From: Platerodrilus igneus
Taxonomy: Eukaryota > Arthropoda > Insecta > Coleoptera > Lycidae
Reading direction: 5' to 3'
Assembly: GCA_036346225.1 (NCBI GenBank)
Contig: JARFIW010001480.1
Coordinates: 9,083,001 to 9,147,000 of the forward strand
DNA: 64,000 nucleotides
The position numbers and the translations under genes were made by a program. Under the pieces are notes generated by a model. That model saw only the letters and a program-made list of their open reading frames with translations. It ran no database searches and was not told where the DNA came from. Positions 13,077 to 23,052 of the stretch are shown one piece after another. Positions within the stretch are counted from its first letter, which is position 1. The number at the start of each line of letters is the position of its first letter.

Positions 13077-16000
13077 TTTATTAATTTAAACAAGGTTCAT
13101 TACATTGATGGAAGCTCTTAGGCCAAAGTACTACCAGATGTGCATAAAATTTAATATGTAGAGTGTCCATTCACTATAACACAAAAGAAAGAAATCATAG
13201 ATGTATAAAACCTGTCTGATTTATTTGATTTTATTTTGAGGCGCAATTTGCTGTCTCTAATGTTATTTTATGTATTTTATTTTATTTCAGGACAAATGTA
13301 GTACCATCTAAAAATACAAAATCTTGTATTTCGACAACAGAGTATACTTGTTGAGGTTCCTGTATTTTTCTTAGCGATATTTCTTATTTTACACATTATG
13401 TAAGTACAGTGGCGCCCTACCCATCCCTATTTAATTAACGCCCTCCAGTGATAGTCTCTCTAAATCGCTGAAGATAGAGTTCAGAGCTAGTGCGGAAGTC
13501 TTCAAAAGTCAATTGTGTCAATACGGATAAAACAACATCTTCTATATGACTTTTGTAAGAAAAAATAAACATCCTTTTAAGTGAGTTTCACTAATGCCCA
13601 GCGTAGTGAGGCAAGATAACGTTACAAGGCAGAGTCTCTATTTTGTACAGATAATGGTACCAATTTTAAAGGCACTTTAAGTTTATTGAAACTATTGGAT
13701 CGTAATGAGATTGAGGAAAGGTGTAGCTCTCAAAAAATAGAATGGAGATTTAGTCCACCCGCATCTCCATGGTGGGGAGGATGGTGGGAGCGACTAATTC
13801 GGGTAGTTAAGGAGTTGTGCAAACCTTTAGGGCGAGGAAGTTTAAATTATTAGGAAATGTGTACTATATTGTGCGATTGTGAAGCGACTGTTAATTCAAG
13901 ACCCTTGACGTATCAATATGAACAAGCAGGTGAGCCAAGGGTCATAACACCGCTGATGTTCATTCAAGACATTAGGAGAGGGAAAATGGATGATTTAGAT
14001 AAGATTGAAATATCGGTGGTCAAGAGAGTAAGGTATTTACAGATTCTTAGGAAAAAATTGAGGAAAAGGTTTAAAACAGAATATTTAGGTGAGATGGTCA
14101 TGTATAGAAACAAAAAATTAGTTAACGATAATGTAAAAGTAGGGGATATTGTATTGATTGGATTAGAACACACTAAACGGATTAATTGGCCATTGAGAAA
14201 AATAGTTAATGTATACCTAGGGAAAGACGGCATAACAAGAGTAGTTCGGGTAAAAACAGCATCTGGAGAGTTAGGCCAGTACAAAAGATTTACCCGTTGG
14301 AGATAACTTCCACTGAAGGGGTTGGTATGACAAGTAAGTATGAACAGTCCAGACAGGTTCTATCCGCAACTTTAAAGAAGAGCAAAGACCAAGGTAAGAA
14401 TATTACTCAAATACCGAAAGCAGTAACCGTGCCTATGACAACTTCATATGGAAGGAAAATAAAGCCCCCTAAAAGATTTGATATTTAATAGGGTGTTACA
14501 GCAATTGATTGGGTTACTCTTTTCCTGTCTTGTGTTTGGCACGGAGTTGATGCGAACAAAATAATCACGATTCTCATGTTAGTTGGTAGTTGTTTGGTTG
14601 TTATGGTTTAAGAGTTACTTTATATTTTCGGATTTTCATAGTTGAAACATGTTGAGTTTCAAGGTGGGAGAATGATGGGGCTAGCTGCTTGCAATACCAT
14701 TTTTTTAATTGTGTAGTAGGCTAGAAATAAAAGTTTGTTATGAATGTCAAAATTATGTTTAATATTGATTTTGAAGTGTCACTTATACCTTTTGCATGTC
14801 CTAAATATATATTATTATACAGAATATATTTATTTAACCAAGAGGAGTTATTTATCGTTAGCAGTGACTAACTAGTTAGCAGTGATCTAACAGTTGCAAT
14901 GACTGTACAAAAAAAAACATATTTTGAACAAGCTTGCATGTAGCTCCTATTTATAATTTTGGAGAAGATTGAGATTTGTACAAAGACAGACTAGAACGGT
15001 TTTTCTTGGTAAACTAGGTAAAAGAAGAGCGAAAGGTTGCAGTATTGTTATCCATTGGAGAAAAAGTGTATAAAGTTTTACATGATTTAAGTGACCCATT
15101 AAAACCAAAAAATAAAACGTTCAAGCAACTATGTAAATTGTTAAAGCAACAGTTTTCAAAAAAAGTATTGGTGTTTAAAGAACATACTGCATTTGTTAGC
15201 TAGGACAAGGAGAATGATAATATCAGATAATGGTTTCCTTGTGTCAAAAATATGTCAATCAATTGTAAGTTTGAGTCATTATTAAATGAAAAAAAAATTA
15301 AAGGCAAATTTGTAAACGCGTTGCAAAAAGGTCAAGATTTAGACAAAATTTATGAATGTTACCAGGAAACAATGCTGAAACAAGTAATGAAAGTAGCCAT
15401 TAATAAGGACGCTTCGTTAGGACAAAGTACAGTCACACATAAATAGAATTAGTGGTAATTTTTTACAAGACGAGCAGAAGGATACATAAAAGGATGAAAG
15501 TAAGTTAGAAGCAAAGATCTGATCGATGAATCAAGGCAGAAAGAAAAGTCACTGGCTTGTTTTGCATGTGGTGAAACTAGTCACAAATTTAGCACATGTT
15601 GTTACAAGGAATATATTGCAAGGTATGTAAGAAGAAAGGACACCTAGCAAAGGTATGCAGGTGCAAAGAAAAAAGAATAAAAGATAAGCGTTCATTCTAA
15701 CAATACAGTTTCATTACCAAATGAAGAAAATCCATTAGATTTAATTGAAAAGTTTCACATGAACGCTAGTGACAGTTCAAAGGCAATTTCTGTAAAAATC
15801 AATAATGTGGTTATTTAAATGGAATTGGACTCTGGTGTAGAGAAAAAAGTCAATTAGTGACGAACTAGAGAGATTAGAAACGGAAAGGATTATATCAAAA
15901 GTTGACAATTCGGAGTAGGAAACGCCTTTAGTTCCTGTTATGATGCTTAATGAGAAAATTAGGATATGTGCGGACTATAAAATTAAATCAAACCATTTTG

Positions 16001-19000
16001 GAGGATTAAGTTTCCATTACCTCGAATAAAGGAAATATTTGCAGCATTACACGGTGGTGAAATGTTCAGAAAATTAGTTTTTTTGCAGGCAAATAACCAG
16101 TTAGAAATAAGCAAAGATTCAAAAATTTATTAGTTTGGCGTACGCGAAAAGATATATGCATTTCAGATATATTACCTTTAAGAAGAAAACAAACTTGTGC
16201 AATATTTCAAAAATTCATAACAAAGATTCTGCAACAGAAGGTGTTATAAATTTTATGGATAATAAAGTTGTCACTGAAGAAAATAAAGAAAACCCTGTGG
16301 GATCTCACTTCTTTAGACTACCTGTCTAAGCGAAATCCCGGGTTCGGTGGATATGTACTTGGGCTGGATTATTGTTACAAGAAAAAGTATCTGAACTAAA
16401 AACTCTGGTGACATTTTTATTCAAAAAACAATATATGAAAACTGGCAACTCATTAAAAACCTAAAACAAAAAAAAAACGTATCCAGGCAATTCGATACCG
16501 GCTACCCCAAATCCATTTACAGAATTTAGAAGTAGTATTTGCAAGGTTACAGGAGGCAGGTATCAGATTAAATTTTAAAAAATGCAATTTTTTCGAAAAA
16601 GAAAAGTACTTACCTCATGTTATAAATAACAGAGGAGCAGAAAAGGATAAAGAAAAAAATTAAAACAATAGTTGATGTTGCAAAATCGAAAATGTAACTG
16701 AAGCGAAGGCATTTTTGGGTATGGTAAATTATTATGTGAAATTTATAGATAAATTCGCAGATGCTTTGGATCTTTGTAACATCTCATTAAATTAAGTATG
16801 AATTATTTTATGAAAAGGTTTTATCCCGACTGAAAATACGTCACTGGAAAGGGAGCACCAATGATTTATGGTTGGGTAGATGAAAGTTGTCAGTCACGGA
16901 CAGATGGTAATGGTCTGCCATCTTATTATTCACAAAATCCCCATTGAATTTCCAAGAAACTTAAGGTAAAGGCGAACATTTTAAGAAAGATGGTGTAACA
17001 TTTTTTTTTGGTTATGTAAAAACATTTCTTTTCGAAATAACTTAGAAAAATTAAGGCAATAGAAAAAAATTAAAAAAATTTCTCAAGAATATTTATTTGC
17101 AAATTTTGGTAGATTTTGGTATTTTTAATAAATCCTTGGTCCCATATAGAAAACAACATGCGATTTGTTATTTTCTAGTTTGGTTAAATTACAAGACTAA
17201 GTTTGACATTTTGTACCCACAATCATGTAGACACCTTATTGTTCATGAAATACCTCAAGATTTTCAACTTGTTTCATACACAAGACGGTGGGCATTAAAC
17301 ATTTATTCTGATAAGATTTCTCAGTTAAACTGCCTGAATCCACTCACTTCCACATTATCTTAGGGTCAAGCAGGTTGGGAAGTCGTTGATGGGGATATAT
17401 TATGATCAAAAATGTAAATGCCTTACTCTATTTTTATTAAAGCACAAACACCCAATAGGACCAACAACAAAAACTCTATAAGGCCAATAAAAATACAAAA
17501 AGTAGACAAAATGCAGTAGAACCAAGAACCATCTACTAGACCACATGTGCACTCTAGCCAAACAACACCATTAAACATCCTTGAGTTCAGCCATAACGTA
17601 AGACATCAGTCTGGGGCCATCGCTTTAGTCACTGTAAACAACCAGCAGCCTGTAGTTAAGGGTGAGTGATTTTTGCATGATACCAAAAGGATTTTTTTTG
17701 TTTTTACAATCCCTTTTTCCACCATGGCTAAGTTTCAGCCAGTGAAAACCTCCATCGTTCCAGTCTGTAACACCCGACACCCATCTAACTAGAAATTACA
17801 ATATTTTTGGTCGATTATTTAATAATTTTTGCTTTTACTTAGAATATAGATTTTCTTAAGAATCTGGTATGTTTGAAATTTTCACTAATAACAATTGTAA
17901 GATTATTGGAATTAAAGTTTTTGATTAAATTTGTACGTGATTATCAATGCTCATATTGATCTTAAGAAACAAAATGTAGTTTAACTAATAATTTTTGACC
18001 CATGCGGTTGGTTACCCATTGGGCGCGTCTCCAGGTGGCAGATAGGAGAAATCCCAGGATATATGACCAAGGGATTGGCTATCTACTCTGGGAAGGATCG
18101 TGATAAGCTTATCTCTTTCAGTGACCCAGTACCTGAGTGGTATAAGACACACAACATGGTGGAGAGCAAGAGACTGTGCTAAAGCGAGATAAAATCCGCC
18201 CCCTAGCCAAGTGAAAACGATCCCGTGTACCAAACCCCTCAGCCCAAGCTGTAGTTTTGTGGCTAACGGGCCTGCACTGAGGTAAACGAAGCCGGTGGGG
18301 CAATTCTGCAACACTGACACACCGTGCCTTCCTTGCTGTTGTGGTCATATCTCACGAGCAAGAGGGTGTTGGGGGTCTTGGCTTAACCGCCCGGACCAAG
18401 AGGAGACAACCTCGCTAAAAATCCTAAATACTGTGGCGAAGGACTGAGCCCAATGGATGCGTGGTTGGATAGTTGACCAGTCTTAATCAGTCCAAAACTC
18501 GGGAAACAGGGCGGTACCCCGTTTTATTCACGCCTTCCATGCCAACAGGGGGCACCTGGCATGGTGACCATTTACACCCCCATTACTCATGGGTACAATT
18601 ATGAATAGTATTGGTGCCATATGTAAAACAGAACCTGAAGAGGTGGAACCAGCAATGGGGGACCCTTCAGGTAACCAAAACATATCCATGGAGGTGGAGC
18701 AGACCCTGGTTGCAAGTCCGCTTGCAAGACAGGTGTCTGATACACCATACACGGAGAAAACAACAAAGAAACTTGCAGGCACTAGACTGCAAGCAAACAG
18801 GCTTTCGGGTGCTCAGCGTAGGAAGCTGAGTTAAGCCAAGAAAGTCGAACTGGGACTTGGACGGGGCCACACTCGTCCACAAAGAAGGTGCTGGTGCAGA
18901 AGGAAAGCGGGGGCAGTAAAAGACCTCGTTCAGAGACTTCCACACCGACACCATATAGAGGCGTTGGGTAGAACGAGACAGGGGTCTATTTGGGCGATCA

Positions 19001-21247
19001 AAGTTAGACCCGAAGAAAGTCAATACCCTCTCATCAAGGGACCTGTACTCTGTAATTTGGGGTGCAGGCTTTGCAGATTGGGTATAATACTTAACCAGGG
19101 TCAGCACAACAAGCTTTTTAGGCTGCAGTGCGACGGAGCCATTTGGCATACGCACCTGCCAGGGGGAGTGGTTTTAGTGAAAAATAATAATAATAATAAT
19201 AATTTTTGATATCACTAACACATTTGAAATTATTAATTTTTTCCATAATTGGATAAAAAATTGTTTATTATATAATAGATACCTTCTGATATTAATATGT
19301 TCTAGTTTCTAAATAGCGCAAATTAAAAATTTTTAAATCATCTACTTGTTACGTGCCAAATTGGCACTTAAACATTTTTTAGTTTAATTTTGATGTGCGG
19401 AAGTTTCGCGCCATAAATTCAAAAGACTCGGTGCGCGTATTTCCGTTACGTCAAAAGTGGGTTGGACGAATAATTTCGCGCCGACGCGTGAAAGGACAGA
19501 AAAGGGGTGTTTTTTCCGGTGCTCTCTGTAACGTGGCCGTTTGCCTTTGAACATCGAGAAGGGCGGTCGTGTCTGGTATCGTATCTTTATTTTTATTATG
19601 TAGATTTCCCTTGCTTATCTTTGTTTGTCTTTCCCTAATTAACCTATTCCTTATCGTTCCGCTACATATAGGAATCTGATACGACCCTGCAGCAGTCCCA
19701 CGACCCTAGAACGAGCCGGATGTCCATGCTCCGCCAACAGCACCGGAGCAGTCATCATCTTTAACTATCTTAAAGGGGGCTCCAGCCATTTGGAAGGCGT
19801 ACCCTCCGTTAATTGCCTTAAAGGGGCCATCAGTATCCCTGATGGACGTCAACAGAAGCCAACTTTAACTCAGGGACATATTCATGTGAATATTTCGCTG
19901 TTATAAACTATTGTCTGAAAATTAGCATATTTTCCGTCAATGGCGTATTTAATTTGTATATTGGTGACGTCATTGACAGATGGGCGCGCCAAAATCTGTA
20001 CAAAGGTTAGCGGTACCAACTGCCCGTGGCGACGCTTATTCCGCGCTTGCACGATGTAATTATGAACTTTTTAAGTGTAAGATACTCTGATAGGGTTTCT
20101 GTATCTACCCTTGTGGTATACTTGGCGATCCGTGATCCAAAGTTCATATTGTACGTACTTGCGACACTACCTTCGGTTATGCCAATATCAATGTCAATTC
20201 TGCATGCAGGTTACGATGTATCAGTTGGTATAATTATTGTGCGTCTACAAATACTAAGTTGTGTATTATTTAATAAAGCATATGTGATACTCATAAGAGC
20301 CTATAATTATTGCTCCCGTATTATACACAACCCTAAAATCATATCTTTTTTAATACTTGACCTCATGCTAGCGAGTTAGACAATATTTTTCATCCTCAAT
20401 TTCTGCTCCACTTATTATTCATTTCAGAACCCTCCTAGTGACTTTTTGCCAGTCTTCAAATTAAAAAATATTCTCATTCTGGTACTGCGGAAATGCCGGC
20501 GGTTCTGTGGCTTAGTTGGGTCTCTTGTGACTATTGAGTCCAAGGTCCCGGGTTCGAATCTCGACATTGATCACTTGAAAAATGTTAGGTGAGCATTTTT
20601 CACAAAAGTACACCCTAATTCGGATGAGAGGTAAAATGTAGGTCCCGTGTGTAAGTGTTGTCACACACACTAAAGATCCCTCTTGCTTGGAATAGCAAGG
20701 GTTCAGTAAAATTCAAAAATTTCCAGGTAAAGATAAACTTACTCCCTGGCCAATGCAGTACCTTCAGGTGAAGCACTGAAAAGAAGAAATCAAATGTTAG
20801 GGAAATTCCGGGATTTGTAATCCCATCAATTCTCAAAAGTCAAATTCCACTCTAGGATTTTAAATACTAGTCGAGTCTGAACCTTTTCATTTATTTATCC
20901 TTGTATAATAATTACGAAGTAATCATATACTTGTGCATTTTTAAAATTGAAACCTTACCTGTACAGCAGAATCATCCAAAGTCTTTTGTTTTTCATTTTT
21001 GTTTAAAATCAGTACACTAAGAGGTGACCATTGACTCCATCTTGATTTATTCGAATCAGTTGACTTATTATTTTTTTCTAATGTGCTATTTGGAGGAGTT
21101 GGTATTGTAGTAGCATCTGTAACATTATAACAATATCTATGCTGTTTTCATGAATCATGTTCTATTTACCTTTGAATCCTGCATTATCAAATGCATATTG
21201 ATTATCCGCTCCTCTTTCAGGATCCGTCTCAAGAATTAAATGCTTTT
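7712..21247 (-). CDS. PDZ-domain protein gene (AHNAK/periaxin-like PDZ), partial, four exons
   Basis: Four exons on the minus strand join in phase: 21247-21170, 21116-20959, 8121-7977 and 7923-7712. The last two make one PDZ domain. A GLGF carboxylate-binding loop is followed by a strand with GIFIKDIL, a GPASESG turn, GDRI, and then YEDALTIL and PYEV near the end. The YEDAL-x-IL-x-x-A-x-PYxV pattern is what I recall for the AHNAK/periaxin PDZ, which mediates dimerisation and scaffold binding at the cell cortex. That family assignment is inference. The two upstream exons encode an acidic, low-complexity linker with an NQYAFDNAGF motif. Exons before 21247 and after 7712 were not found. The big middle intron is full of transposons. 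Confidence 0.8.
7977..8121 (-). CDS. PDZ gene exon c: first half of PDZ
   Basis: A 145-bp exon with acceptor TTTTATAG and donor GTAAGT. It encodes the start of the PDZ fold, including the SHDFTGLGFNIYG carboxylate-binding loop and GIFIKDILHRGPASESG. It ends with one base of a split codon, matched by the two-base start of the next exon. A perfect donor and matching phase make this one of the best-supported coding features here. Confidence 0.85.
8380..8585 (+). repeat. 5' LTR of BEL/Pao element 1
   Basis: 206 bp, TGTTGGGGCTAGC at the start and GATCTAACA at the end. It matches 14673-14892 closely. The downstream copy is longer because of a small local duplication of the GTTAGCAGTGA block near its end. 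Confidence 0.85.
8590..8606 (+). other. Primer-binding site, tRNA-Arg type
   Basis: TGGCGACCGTGACAGGA starts four bases after the 5' LTR. It is complementary to the 3' end of an arginine tRNA as I remember it (ending CACGGTCGCCA). This would prime minus-strand DNA synthesis. Confidence 0.7.
8633..8983 (+). pseudogene. BEL/Pao gag N-terminal remnant
   Basis: A 116-codon open frame beginning MSESNSKSKRS. It is charged and helical, with repeated E/K-rich heptad-like spacing (VEEYREKFTIAKATMEQF), as in the N-terminal helical region of BEL/Pao gag. The stop at 8981-8983 comes just before the protease remnant. The central gag domain and zinc knuckles are missing, so a deletion must lie at about 8983-9000. 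Confidence 0.65.
9001..9444 (+). pseudogene. BEL/Pao protease C-terminal part
   Basis: A 147-codon frame with the features that follow the BEL/Pao aspartic protease core: a PIQILLGTDHIGKLL segment (the usual 'DILLGAD' position) and then SAIETQLGWCLLGA, the family's 'ET.LGW.L.G' motif. The catalytic aspartate region upstream is missing. The frame ends at a TGA and the next domain resumes in another frame. Confidence 0.75.
9460..10334 (+). pseudogene. BEL/Pao reverse transcriptase, broken
   Basis: Several frames together form the reverse transcriptase. FDASSRTLDGSSLND, then GDIKQAFLQI (motif A) lie at 9630-9836. SPFLLNATL lies at about 9905. SFYVDDCIS holds the YVDD catalytic motif at about 10005. 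The ISKIFDPLGFLCP motif typical of BEL/Pao lies at about 10240-10300. Stops at 9835 and 9933 and frame changes show the gene is dead. The motif order and spacing match the family well. Confidence 0.85.
10335..11263 (+). pseudogene. BEL/Pao RNase H and connection region, broken
   Basis: Following the polymerase, decayed frames contain the RNase-H-like part of BEL/Pao pol: a VFCDASADAYASC-type motif near 10480, an IPRLELLGVCVAVRL segment at about 10605-10650, and then the long frame 10716-11267. That frame carries NPADLLSRGCSL and GPPWL, which mark the family's linker before integrase. Stop codons at several points make it non-functional. Confidence 0.75.
11738..13626. mobile_element. 1889-bp insertion with TGTAAC/GTTACA ends
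   Basis: Interrupts the BEL/Pao integrase between its RRG and TDNG motifs. The borders are TGTAACAG on the left and CGTTACA on the right, flanked by AGGC at 11734-11737 and 13627-13630. It has no coding content that I can recognise. It is AT-rich and contains a long TA microsatellite. A 4-bp TSD and TG...CA ends fit a large solo LTR of a Ty3/gypsy element, though 1.9 kb is long for one. A similar TGTAACA end occurs at 63104. Confidence 0.65.
13014..13073. repeat. TA dinucleotide microsatellite
   Basis: About 30 uninterrupted TA units inside the insertion in the BEL/Pao integrase. Confidence 0.95.
14661..14672 (+). other. Polypurine tract of BEL/Pao element 1
   Basis: AAGGTGGGAGAA directly before the 3' LTR. 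It is the expected primer site for plus-strand DNA synthesis. Confidence 0.75.
14673..14892 (+). repeat. 3' LTR of BEL/Pao element 1
   Basis: 220 bp, TGATGGGGCTAGC to GATCTAACA, matching 8380-8585. It has a short internal duplication around 14860-14880 (TTAGCAGTGA twice) and small indels, showing that the two LTRs have diverged since insertion. A perfect GTTGC TSD follows. Confidence 0.85.
14930..16990 (+). pseudogene. Ty3/gypsy gag-pol, heavily decayed
   Basis: Fragments in many frames line up in gypsy order. Gag lies at about 14975-15440, with SIGEKVYKVLHDLSDP and KTFKQLCKLLKQQF. Two zinc knuckles lie at about 15555-15660 (CFACGETSHKFSTC and CKVCKKKGHLAKVC). A protease-like VVIxMELDSG lies near 15815. 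The polymerase starts with RIICADYK-like and FPLPRIKEIFAALHGGEMF motifs at about 15960-16070, and FLGMVNYYVKFIDKF, the classic motif after the polymerase, is at about 16710-16750. Stops and shifts occur every few dozen codons. No LTRs were identified. Confidence 0.75.
16991..18009. other. No gene recognised
   Basis: About 1 kb. A plus frame at 17097-17363 has no recognised motif; it may belong to the decayed gypsy element before it. Nothing else is supported. Confidence 0.4.
18010..19205 (+). mobile_element. LINE fragment: 5' region, ORF1 start and TAA-repeat tail
   Basis: A GC-richer block stands out from its surroundings. A leader of about 580 bp precedes a short open frame (18589-18834) that ends in LSGAQRRKLS, the start-of-ORF1 motif seen in several insect I/Jockey-type LINEs. 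After a stop the same kind of sequence continues, and the block ends at 19184-19204 in a TAA repeat, a usual LINE 3' tail. Endonuclease and polymerase are absent, so the copy is internally deleted. The exact clade cannot be told. Confidence 0.55.
19347..20082 (+). repeat. Palindrome-capped solo-LTR-like repeat, copy B
   Basis: 736 bp from TGTTACGTGCCAAATTGGCAC to GTGTAAGA, flanked by TACT at 19343-19346 and 20083-20086. It matches copy A (6673-7314) over its length, except for an extra segment of about 120 bp near 19725-19860 in this copy. It contains the shared TGACGTCATTGACAGATGGG block. It lies in the PDZ gene intron. Confidence 0.8.
20499..20798 (+). mobile_element. tRNA-derived SINE, copy 2
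   Basis: About 300 bp, matching the SINE at 33522-33821 throughout. The 5' head is tRNA-like with a B box GGTTCGAATC at 20551-20560 and an A-box-like TGGCTTAGTTGG. The middle carries AAAATGTTAGGTGAGCATTTTTCAC, part of which folds on itself, and TTAAAGATCCCT-like sequence (here CTAAAGATCCCT). The tail has the hairpin starting CCAATGCAGTACC at 20750. The flanks GGAAATGCC and GGAAATTCC are a probable imperfect TSD. It lies in the PDZ gene intron. Confidence 0.8.
20959..21116 (-). CDS. PDZ gene exon b: linker
   Basis: A 158-bp exon between acceptor ATGTTACAG and donor GTAAGG. It starts with two bases that complete an aspartate codon begun in the previous exon and ends on a whole CAG codon. It encodes a polar, Ser/Thr/Asn/Lys-rich linker with a WSQWSPLSVLIL segment just ahead of the PDZ exons. 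There is no domain by itself. Phase agreement with both neighbours supports it. Confidence 0.75.
21170..21247 (-). CDS. PDZ gene exon a: acidic linker
   Basis: A 78-bp exon with an excellent polypyrimidine tract and acceptor (TTTTTTTACAG) and donor GTAAAT. It begins with two bases of a split codon and ends with one, so both sides demand neighbours. It encodes an acidic stretch with ETDPERG and an NQYAFDNAGF motif that could be a short docking motif (inference). The exon before it lies outside or was not recognised. Confidence 0.7.
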
Positions 21248-22792
21248 CTGTAAAAAAAGAAACAATTTTAGTCAAGTTTGACAAACAGATATAATAGTTA
21301 TGTATATAGAAACTACAAAATATAGGACTTTATCAGATGTTATTATTTACACTTGAGTAAATTAATCAAATAAAGGAATTATAACAATGGTTTAACTTAA
21401 TCTACAACTTCGTATGCAAATTAATTAGCTGTAATCAAATTGTTACATACAGTTTTGACCCCAGTAAATCTATCCAATAATCCACAGAAAAACTCTGTAG
21501 TACTCTGCTAAAAATCCTATTTCGGTAAAATACCTAAAATCTCAACTGTACTAACAAAAATGGTTGTCGACTAACTTAGTGAAATTGGTGGTGTAAAAGT
21601 TTAAAGAGGTTCCCGGAATGCTATTGTGTGTGAAATATATCTTAATCGGTAAGTATCTTGGACACCACCTAATCTCACGAGTTTCTAGGGAAAAGTCCCA
21701 CAAAAAATACCATAGGGTGTCAAAAGCCGAAATCAAGAGAGGAATTCTGGCTTAAAAATGTACCTGAGAAATCGGTAAGTACTATTGCTTAAACATAAAG
21801 CAAACATTAACCATAAAAAACTAATAGACCTGAATTTTCAATCACGCTTCTAGGTACTTTCATAGTAATTTATTATTGCAAAACTGTAACTATACCTTCA
21901 CATTAATTGAAACACATATATAAACAAGTCTTTACACTACTACACGATTGTGTTTTCAACTATATTACATATACGTGCTCATTACAAATTCATTCTTAAA
22001 CAAATCATAAAAATCAAATATATCAAAATTTACTTTATTAAATTCTTAACCTACTCATACAAACATATTATAGGTATGTTTTATCAGTTCATGCAATGCA
22101 ATCAAAACGTTCATTTATTTAAAAATTTTCAAGGTATAGTTTCAAAGGACATTTGAGAGCATATATATATGTTAAAATTTATTTTAATTAACTCTAAATA
22201 AGATGGTTTTAAAATATTTCAAGGTTGGATATTATATATGTGTATTTTGTAGCGTTTTGTGCAATACCACTTATTTCGAAACTGTCTTCTACTTGGGAAA
22301 AGCATAATTCTAGATCCGCTGGCCAGCAAGATGGAATTTGCATGGTAACCATGTTCACTTGCTCGGTCATATAAAACGGTTTAGGGGCCCCTTCACACGG
22401 AGCCACTAGCAACGCTTCTTAGTAGCGCTTCAGAAGCACTACTGATATCTAAAGCCGGTCATAGGCACAGATCGGAAACGCTACAGAAGCTCACAGTGGT
22501 TGTCTTCGCCAAAAAACGCGGCATCTAAAAGTGTCGGTGTTCGTAATAATACATAGTTTTAAATTGTAAGTTTCACACGTGACTACAACTACGCAACTAT
22601 GTAAGTGGCTGGCGTGTTTCACGTCAATGGTGCAGTTCGGTGCCTCTTCTATTGCTTTACAAATATATACACTATTTCCCCAATATTCAGTGGTACGTGA
22701 AGGGGGTTAAGCAGTATGCAGCTATCAATATCCAACACTTGTACATTTACCAAATTAATAGTTTTCCAATATATCCTTTTGCACAATCAATA
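21248..22792. other. No gene recognised; AT-rich
   Basis: Probably intronic sequence of the PDZ gene. A GC-richer block around 22382-22500 starts GGGGCCCCTTCACACGGAGCC and could be the end of a DNA transposon, but no partner end was found. A minus frame at 22209-22412 has no recognised motif. Confidence 0.35.
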
Positions 22793-23052
22793 TTCGTTAA
22801 AAATATTTCAAAACCAACACTAGTGGTTGTTTATAATAATCATCAAATATAATTGCAATTATTTTCTTCGTCATTAGGTTTTCCATCTTAAAACTGGTTG
22901 GACGCATACCTCTACTTTCGCACAGATAACATTAGTTGAGAATATTGTGAAACCAATACCCGTAGTTGCTTATAATAATCATCAAGTTCAAGTACAGTTA
23001 TTTTTTTCGTCATTAGGTTTTCCATCTTAGAACTGGTTGGACGTGTACCTCC
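22793..23052. repeat. Direct repeat at the 3' end of the RTE LINE (two units)
   Basis: Two units of about 120-140 bp, at 22793-22912 and 22935-23052, share CGTCATTAGGTTTTCCATCTTA, AACTGGTTGGACG and TATAATAATCATCAA. The right unit covers the stop-codon end of the RTE coding sequence, so the LINE tail itself was duplicated. Confidence 0.75.

Larger units (their letters stand above)
11264..14306 (+). pseudogene. BEL/Pao integrase, interrupted by an insertion
   Basis: The N-terminal half (11264-11737) has the HH-CC zinc-binding segment, seen as CKICEELWIPQGLK and KKCVICQRF, followed by the start of the catalytic core. The second half resumes at 13627 with the TDNGTNFKG motif, SPPASPWWGGWWERLI (region of the catalytic glutamate) and NSRPLTY. 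It then runs through 13857-14306 to the GDIVLI and IVNVYLGKDG motifs of the C-terminal domain. A stop at 13850 and the 1.9-kb insertion destroy it. The last frame, 14297-14488, may be the remaining tail. Confidence 0.85.
8380..14892 (+). mobile_element. BEL/Pao LTR retrotransposon, complete ends, decayed coding
   Basis: The borders are set by LTRs at 8380-8585 and 14673-14892 and by a perfect 5-bp TSD, GTTGC, at 8375-8379 and 14893-14897. Five bases is the usual BEL/Pao duplication size. The order is LTR, primer-binding site, gag, protease, reverse transcriptase, RNase H, integrase, polypurine tract, LTR. Stops and frameshifts break every domain. A separate 1889-bp insertion interrupts the integrase (11738-13626). 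Without that, the element is about 4.6 kb, short for the family, because most of gag is deleted. It lies in the PDZ gene intron, antisense to it. Confidence 0.9.
8122..20958 (-). other. 12.8-kb intron of the PDZ gene filled by transposons
   Basis: Bounded by the donor GTAAGG at 20958-20953 and the acceptor TTTTATAG ending at 8122. It contains, in order of position, a BEL/Pao element (8380-14892), a degraded gypsy element (about 14930-16990), a LINE fragment (about 18010-19205), an LTR-like repeat (19347-20082) and a SINE (20499-20798). All protein-coding transposon pieces are on the plus strand, antisense to the gene. Confidence 0.75.

Noticed and set aside
13384..13420. Primer-binding site at TGGCGCCCTACC
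   Set aside because: It lies inside the 1889-bp insertion with no LTR end before it and no clean tRNA match.
18012..18348. Minus-strand frames at the LINE 5' leader
   Set aside because: GC-rich leader shadows; no domain, and the plus strand has the ORF1 start motif and TAA tail.
22209..22412. Small minus-strand gene or extra PDZ exon
   Set aside because: No acceptor/donor pair in the needed phase and no PDZ-like or linker-like continuity.
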